A stretch of 64,000 bases of DNA, taken from contig OZ059896.1 in the NCBI GenBank assembly GCA_964057225.1, forward strand, positions 8,680,001-8,744,000. Reading direction: 5' to 3'. The translations under genes were made by a program, and so were the position numbers. Origin of the DNA: Auanema rhodensis (lineage: Eukaryota > Nematoda > Chromadorea > Rhabditida > Rhabditidae). The number at the start of each line of letters is the position of its first letter. Within the stretch, counting starts at the first letter, position 1. The notes below the pieces were generated by a model that saw only the letters and a list, made by a program, of their open reading frames with translations, did no database searches and was not told where the DNA came from. This document shows, piece after piece, positions 57,517-64,000 of the stretch.

Positions 57517-60500
57517 ACGTCTGACTAATTGGTAGTATTGTAGTGTATGTAGCTTACCTTGTATAACCTTTATTCTATTTCCGACGGTTGGGTGTTTTGC
57601 ATCTCTTGGATATAGCCACTTACCTAGTCGTGCGTAGCTATTTCCACTTGTATTTGAAATCTTTTCTTCCTTTCTACGAATCTCTGTCCCATTTACATGT
57701 CCTCCCTTATCCTTATATTCTGTGATGTTGGCTCGCGGGTCGGTCTTCGGGGCGCTGTCTCTCTCATCCAAGTTGTGGTTCTAGCTCTCTACTTGACCGC
57801 GCCTTCAACCATTTTTTGATATGTTATAACGTTTTATACCTGTCATCATCAATAGATATGTATTGTAGCTAGCAGCCTATAGTATGGCATACACTGGATG
57901 TATCAATACTCCTCTTCAGGTGTAGGTATTCCCGGTTTTCCCGTAACTATTCATACTGTAAATCCCCAAACAATACAAGGCTGAATACGATCCTCAAACA
58001 AACAAATTTCAAAAATTCGGAATAAATCTGTGGACTGCATTGCAGCATACCTAGGCGCCATTTTCAATTCCATTTCTTTTGGTAGCTTCCTTCGAACCCC
58101 GTTTAGACTTGTATTTCGTGTGTAGAATATGTTGAATAACATGAACAGAATCATGAAAGGCTCTAAAACCTCTACATCACTTTTCACCGTGTTAATTTTA
58201 TAATTATATTCTACTTAACTATTCAAACTTATCAAGGATTACTATCAGGTGTTATTGTTGTAACACTCTAAATATACTAATTATCAGATAGTCACTGTGT
58301 ATAGTACTATCTTGATTCTTATTTGATACCCATTTTTCTTGTTTTCTTAGAAAGTTTGAGGTGACTTCTGTTCTGTAATACATCCATTGACATACATACA
58401 CACTCCCGGCCGATGCACCACTATTTATGTTCCGAAATAATAGAACAATAAAAATATATAAAATATTTATTAATTTGATTTAATGCGACTGCTCGTCATG
58501 AGTTTATAATGAGAGACTGTTAGAGACATTGTTGTTTGCTTCGCGTGAATTTACATGTCATGTCTTCTTTTGTTCGCATACGCCCCGCTTTTCTCAAATT
58601 GAACTTGAAAAAAATGTTTGATAACAGCGAACATTGTATTATTTCTTGATACATTTCTGCTTTTTCGTATTTCTACGAACCACTAGGTACATGAAAAAAA
58701 TCAACTGTAGCTCTTTCTGTTGTGATAATTTTGAGAGTAGCGGTGATCCGAATCGTGCAGTGCACGGCGTAATACTACCTCGTACCCAGTATAAATACGT
58801 TCTGGGTTTTGCTTTGGCCCCCTTCCCCGTAACGCATTTTGTCATTGTCGTCTACAAGAGCAGAACTAGTCGAATATGGGTATTTTCCACTGGTTTGCTG
58901 CTTTTTTTTTCGTCGTTTTCGTCGTCACTGACACTTACTGCCTATTTGCACGTTTTACACGTTTTTTTTCTGAGATACGTCCCTTAGTCCCGCAACTTGC
59001 ACCAGACCCAGCAAAATCACCTTACTCCCTCTTATATAGCCAACTCCATCTTTATTTTGTCTATTTTACTTGGTTATATGTTCTATATCCGGGCCCACGA
59101 ACTAACTGATGATATCATCATCTTGTCCCTTTTGTGCATTTTCTTCGTATTATAGAAGACGGTATCTTTTTAATTTTCTCCTTTTCACGTTGTTGATTGT
59201 AGCTTGCTTTTGCGCTTGTAATGCAATCCTGAATGTATTTCACCTTTCTTGATTCGTTAAAGTGCACTTAACTTTGTTTATATCTGCTCGATGAATTAAG
59301 TTACCGTCTCACTGAAGTGAAGTCGATGGCATGATCTAAAAGTAATAAAATTTGAGTTTATATTTGTTCTCTTTTCTTCATATAAATATATACCAGTACA
59401 TGGAAATATTATTAATAATTTTCATTTTAATTTGTGTGCGACGTGGGAAATTTTGTTTTCATTTCTATGGTAATGCGTGAAGCTCAAATGAAATGCCGAA
59501 TAGTTGTAGTATTATGAACAAGTAAAGCCTTCAATTATGGAAAAGCTGAGGTTTGAATCAGAAAAATCTTATTTTATTTTAGTAGAAAGTACAAAGTAGT
59601 ATTTGTTAATTGTTTAATTGTTAAAATGTTATCATTTACAGTGATAGCAATGTTGACATTTGTTTTTGAAAATATGAAATAATTTGCTACATCATGAAAT
59701 ACTTGATATGAGTAATGTTCATTGGCAATATAAATTGATAATAAAGAAGAAATATACGGTTAAAGAACAACAAAAAGCAGAGTAGATTGCTTTTATAAGA
59801 AAAACTCACTAAATTATAATAAATAATTAGAATCAATATCCAATAAAAATAGAAAAAAAGGAATACCATCATATCTTATCTCAATCTTTTATTTGATTTT
59901 ATTATGTCTTTGATGCATATATACAACTAAAGGAAAAACAATTTAATGGTTAAAATATTTTTTTGAAAGGGTACAAAACGCCAGACAAGCTTGAGAGGTG
60001 TGCTAATCGAAAGAAGAAATGGATATATTGGAAAAAACTAGATCAAGTTTAAGTATTGAGATAAAAATGATTTAAAGATCCCTGTGCATAGTTTCTGACA
60101 AGTTACTTTCATATATCTAATATATAATAATAGAAAAACAAATGATATAATATTATACTTTAACTAAACAATTGCATATTACATTTATTCATGTTTTGTC
60201 TATTTCTAGTTATAAAACACATCAGACAAAAGATTTCCATAAGAGGAACAAGCTTGATGTTTAAAAGCTTGTTAAGTATCTCATAATTGATGGCTAAATC
60301 TGAAATGTTAAAGATTTCTTTAGATTGTTTCATAAATTCTTTATTTTTTAAATAAAAAACACCAACGAATAATATTAGAAATGATGTTCTTACAATATAT
60401 TTTGTACTACTGTTTCTATGTTTTTTTTTAATTTCAAAAACAAAGTAGAAGTTATGATTTTTTTAAAATTATTTATTTTTATTAAATATATACAAATGAC

Positions 60501-60750
60501 TGTTGTTTTCAAGTGAACAATTGGTTTTTTTTCAGATAAATGTATCTTGAAAAAAGAAAAAAGATATCTGATGTGAAGGAAAAATCATTTTCGTTTTCAT
60601 CTTATGCCAGAAAAAGTTATAAATGATTTCACAATGTAAATGGATTATTGCTTCAATTCCAAATAGGGGAACTAGCTTTTTATATGAAATAAACGTTCAC
60701 AAAATCGTTGGAATGGCAAGAGTTTTTCCCATTTTTTTTCAGTTGTCATT
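57517..60750. other. Long intergenic region, right of CCR4
   Basis: About 3.2 kb. The first 300 nt are probably CCR4 3' UTR. Less AT-rich patches occur at 57700-57790 and 58735-58870; the latter has an ACCCAG/CTGGGT inverted repeat flanking TATAAATA. Beyond 59.1 kb the sequence is very AT-rich. No convincing ORF or RNA gene. Confidence 0.4.
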
Positions 60751-63440
60751 ATGAATTTGTCTTTTTTTCAAATCTTTATCATGACTTTTCTGTCACTAGT
60801 TAAACGAAAAGCAGATGATCAAACAAATCCTTTGTATTGTAAAGATATGATGCATAGAGGTGAAAGCCTAATTCCAAATCATTTTTTGGCATTTCACTTG
60901 TGCAGCAGAGAATTGCTTAACATCAGAATATGCTTTTGCTCGGTTTCCTTTTACTTCCAAGCTTATCTAGTGCAGACTCATCTGAACTTATAAGATCAAA
61001 AAGACAATCTTACTATTATATATGCGGAGTATATCCTAACCAATATTATTCCATTTACCGTAAGTTTTGCTATTCTTTCTCTGTTTCTAATAAAACGAGA
61101 CGTCAATAAAGAGGTTGAGTACATTTCATAAACGGTTTCAGCTTGCGAATATTATAATCAACCGGGAGGTGGACAATGCATGAATGGAGGTACAAAGATT
61201 GGTGTTGGATGTTATTATGACTATCAGGTACAGATTTCGATTTCGGAAACAAAATTAAATAATGATGTTATGATTATAATATTGATTCTTTGCAAAGTGG
61301 AACTATAAAAGTATAACAATATCAAGATATATAGATAGAAAACAACAACTAAATGTTTTTTTTGTATACAAAGAAAATGAACTTCTGAGGTTTCGTTCCC
61401 GTAACTGAAATGGATATAATTCTACATTCTCTATCTCTTTGTTTCTAATACTATTCATAACTCTCTGTGACTCTCTTTGTTTTCTCCTATAACTTGAACT
61501 TTCTAACAGATTCAAGCCAAACCAGTTTTCCTATTGAGTTGATATGTAGTGGTAGTAATAGTATTTACTATAACGAAATTTCTTGATTCTGGAAATGACA
61601 TACATATGTGCGTTTGGCATCAACGTGAACAGTGCTTAAGAGAACACAAGATGATATTATGATGAGTACCTCTACATGTAAGACATGAGAATAGATAGAA
61701 ATCATTTGTTTACATAACAAATGAAAGTCTTTTATTCATTCTCATTTCCCGTTTTCTCCAGATTATTCATTGTTTCCCGATAGTTCTCATCATTGTTTTA
61801 TCATTTACTTCTCTATTATGATATTTGCGTTGTTTCGAAGATCAGAGAACTAGGCAAGGGAACCACAACTTCAATTTTATTCTCAAAAAAAATAAAAAGA
61901 AAAAGGGAAAAGATAATGCCGCTACATCATCCGATGAAAAGATCAGATTCATGCATACGTAGAATAGGAACTATAAAACCAGAAAACTGATTATAAAATA
62001 GTGATATGGTATAATTAGAACTTCGAAAAAGCTAAAATCTATATTTTTTCTGCTGTGAAAGTTGCCAATATTTCAAAACCTTGTTTCATACAGAAGAAAG
62101 AAAGCTTTTATTGATATTTATCTTAGCAATAATATATGAGAAAGTAAGAAAAAGACATATGAGAGATTATGTTTCAAAATTTCTAGAATATTATCTGAAT
62201 TTGAGAAAAACGTAAAAGTATTCGAATAATATTTTATACATAGCCATAGAAGTAGTAAAGAGCTTTCAAATTGCGTAATATACCCCACTTCTCCTGTAAC
62301 AACTTACTAATAATAAATTGAAAATAATTGACATTCGACATGTTTATGAGTAATTTAGATATAAATTCATCTGAAAATTAACAAATATTTTCAAAATATT
62401 CAGAAACAATTGAAATATTTTAGTGTACACCATATGCAAATGGAAGGGCTGTTGTATGTTCTAACTATTGTTGCTGTACAAAACCTCAGGCAACAACTCC
62501 ACCAAATCTTGGAAATTTAGGTAATTTAAATGATTTTGTATTTTAAAACCTAACAGTTGACTGAAAATGTATACACTCATAATACTACATCAAATATATT
62601 CAGCATTTTGTCACAATGGTCAAAGATCTAATGTTCGATGCAACTCAAATGCTGGATGTAGCACTGGACAGACGTGTATGAACGGATTATGCTGCTCAAC
62701 TACTGGAAATGAATGGCAAGGTAGACAAAATTACAAAAAACTTATTCAACAACATATTGATAATGTTGGATTATCATTGACGAAGTAAAATCAAGCCAAC
62801 GTTTGAAAATCTTAAGATAATGCATATAGTATGTATAATCCTACTTTTAATCCAAATACGTATATATGTGTGTAAACATTAGTAGATTTTATGTTATTAA
62901 AAGATATCTTTAGCATGAATAATTCAAAATTTGAATCTAATTTTAGGAGCATGTGGAGGACTTGCAGCTTTATCCGTTTGTAATAGTAATTCTTGTGGAC
63001 AATATATCTGTTCAACATCAAATTTCTGCTGTGAATGCCAATATGGACGAACAAGTGGAATATGCACAAATGTATTTCAGATTTATATTTATTGATATAT
63101 AAGCTTTTATTTTCGAATTATGTTATGATAGAAAAGATATTGTTCAATATTTTACTTATTATTATTTTTTGCAGGGCTGTCCTTCGGGATATTCTTGTTC
63201 TAGCAACGGTTATTGCTGCCCATTCTGTCCAAACGGTAATTTGCTTTCATTTTTTTAATTTTTGAAAATATGCTTATACTTTAAAAATACCTAATTAAGT
63301 TTTTTTTTCTTGAAATTAGTATAAAAACAACAATCATTGTTTTTTCTATTGCAGGACAAGCTCCATTTGGAACATGCTATAACGGTCAATGTGCTGCGGG
63401 ATATACCTGTCGAGCAGGAAACATCTGTTGTAATTCATAA
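60751..63440 (+). CDS. Secreted cysteine-rich protein with CC-type repeats
   Basis: Nematode-type extracellular protein. The ATG (MNLSFFQIFIMTFLSL, signal peptide) follows a TTTTTCAG acceptor by 8 nt. Exon 1 probably ends at 60839 and short exons follow (SENCLTSEYAFA, then RSKRQSYYYICGVYPNQ, with a possible furin site SKRQ). Repeated modules have paired cysteines: CEYYNQPGGGQCMNG, SNYCCCTKP, GCSTGQTCMNGLCCS, QYICSTSNFCCECQYG, GYSCSSNGYCCP and, at the C-terminus, GYTCRAGNICCNS. These resemble CC/lustrin-like modules in secreted nematode proteins. A 1.2-kb intron (about 61230-62422) interrupts the second module. Poly(A) signal AATAAA overlaps the stop (63439-63444). A role in cuticle, gut or host/environment contact is speculation. 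Confidence 0.75.
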
Positions 63441-64000
63441 TAAAATATAATAATTACATGTGATAAGAATGCATTGAAGCTTTATTACTAGTCTTTTACC
63501 TCTTTACGTCATGACTGATAATCATTTTTGGATACTTTTGTTTACTTCCGTTTATTGTATTATAAGAAAAATAATATTTTTATGTCAGTTGTAGCTGATT
63601 ATACGAGAAAATTGTAATAAATCTTATGATAACATTAATGTTTTTCATTCAATAACATATAATCTATTTCTTTCCATGCATAATGAAAGCTGAAGTAGAA
63701 AAATATTTCCTGTGGCTTCATCTAAAAATGGTTTTCACTTCTTTGTTTCGATTCGAATTCCCTTTTGATGAGATAAATAAAATATGAAAAGCAGATCAAC
63801 TGATTGTTATTACTTTATAAATTAGAATTTGATCATTTGAAAAAGAAAAAATAGTTATAATAGTTATACAGATGTATTCATATGTATCTAAGAGGAAATG
63901 TTCATTTACAGTTTATTCTTAGTTATTTTCAATGAAATAATAATTGATATCATTATTCCAAGAGCTTCAGCTCAAATTATATATTATATAATTTATAGAG
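63441..64000. other. Right-edge intergenic sequence
   Basis: AT-rich 3' flank of the cysteine-rich gene. No coding signal, repeat or RNA gene seen. Confidence 0.5.

Noticed and set aside
1-64000. CRISPR arrays, bacterial operons, insertion sequences
   Set aside because: No direct repeat arrays, no transposase and no bacterial gene structure; the DNA is eukaryotic nuclear sequence.

Overview
This window is nuclear DNA from a nematode. It is AT-rich, most introns are about 43-50 nt, and many start codons lie 0-25 nt after a 3' splice acceptor with no donor upstream, which is the mark of spliced-leader trans-splicing. Gene content agrees: a FAT-1-type omega-3 desaturase, ELO-5/6-type elongases, an EOR-1/PLZF-type BTB zinc finger, a nematode eIF1A with a long tail, and a CC-type cysteine-rich secreted protein. 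Acceptors are less uniform than the TTTTCAG of Caenorhabditis, so a lineage outside the rhabditids seems likely; the genus cannot be named from this sequence.
Layout. 0-1.4 kb: the 5' exon of a type II membrane protein that runs off the left edge, then rpl-18. 2.8-6.7 kb: one ten-exon gene with three BED zinc fingers. 7.2-13.1 kb: a lipid block on the minus strand, with an omega-3 desaturase and two tandem ELO elongases. 13.7-15.9 kb: an orphan multi-exon gene. 17.0-17.8 kb: eIF1A. 18.1-24.5 kb: four tightly packed plus-strand genes that look like an operon (small membrane protein, UBXN6, NOPCHAP1-like protein, acylaminoacyl-peptidase). 25.0-28.9 kb: eor-1/PLZF-like. 31.3-37.7 kb: an acetylcholine-receptor-type Cys-loop subunit, a Ly-6 three-finger protein and an orphan gene on the plus strand. 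37.8-51.2 kb: four minus-strand genes (MTP, RING protein, WDR46, SEC24). 51.7-57.5 kb: the CCR4 deadenylase, with a coding-looking ORF and a GC-rich hairpin inside one large intron. 60.8-63.4 kb: the cysteine-rich secreted protein.
Themes. Fatty-acid desaturation and elongation genes sit side by side. MTP (lipoprotein assembly) and SEC24 (COPII cargo) share a strand further along. The receptor subunit is followed by a Ly-6 protein, a family whose animal members include receptor modulators. Two introns appear to be non-canonical: a GT-GG intron in the desaturase and a GC-AG intron in WDR46; both are needed to keep a conserved reading frame. No tRNA, rRNA, CRISPR array or intact transposon was recognised. 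Exon limits were read by eye from splice signals, reading frame and family resemblance, without transcript data.
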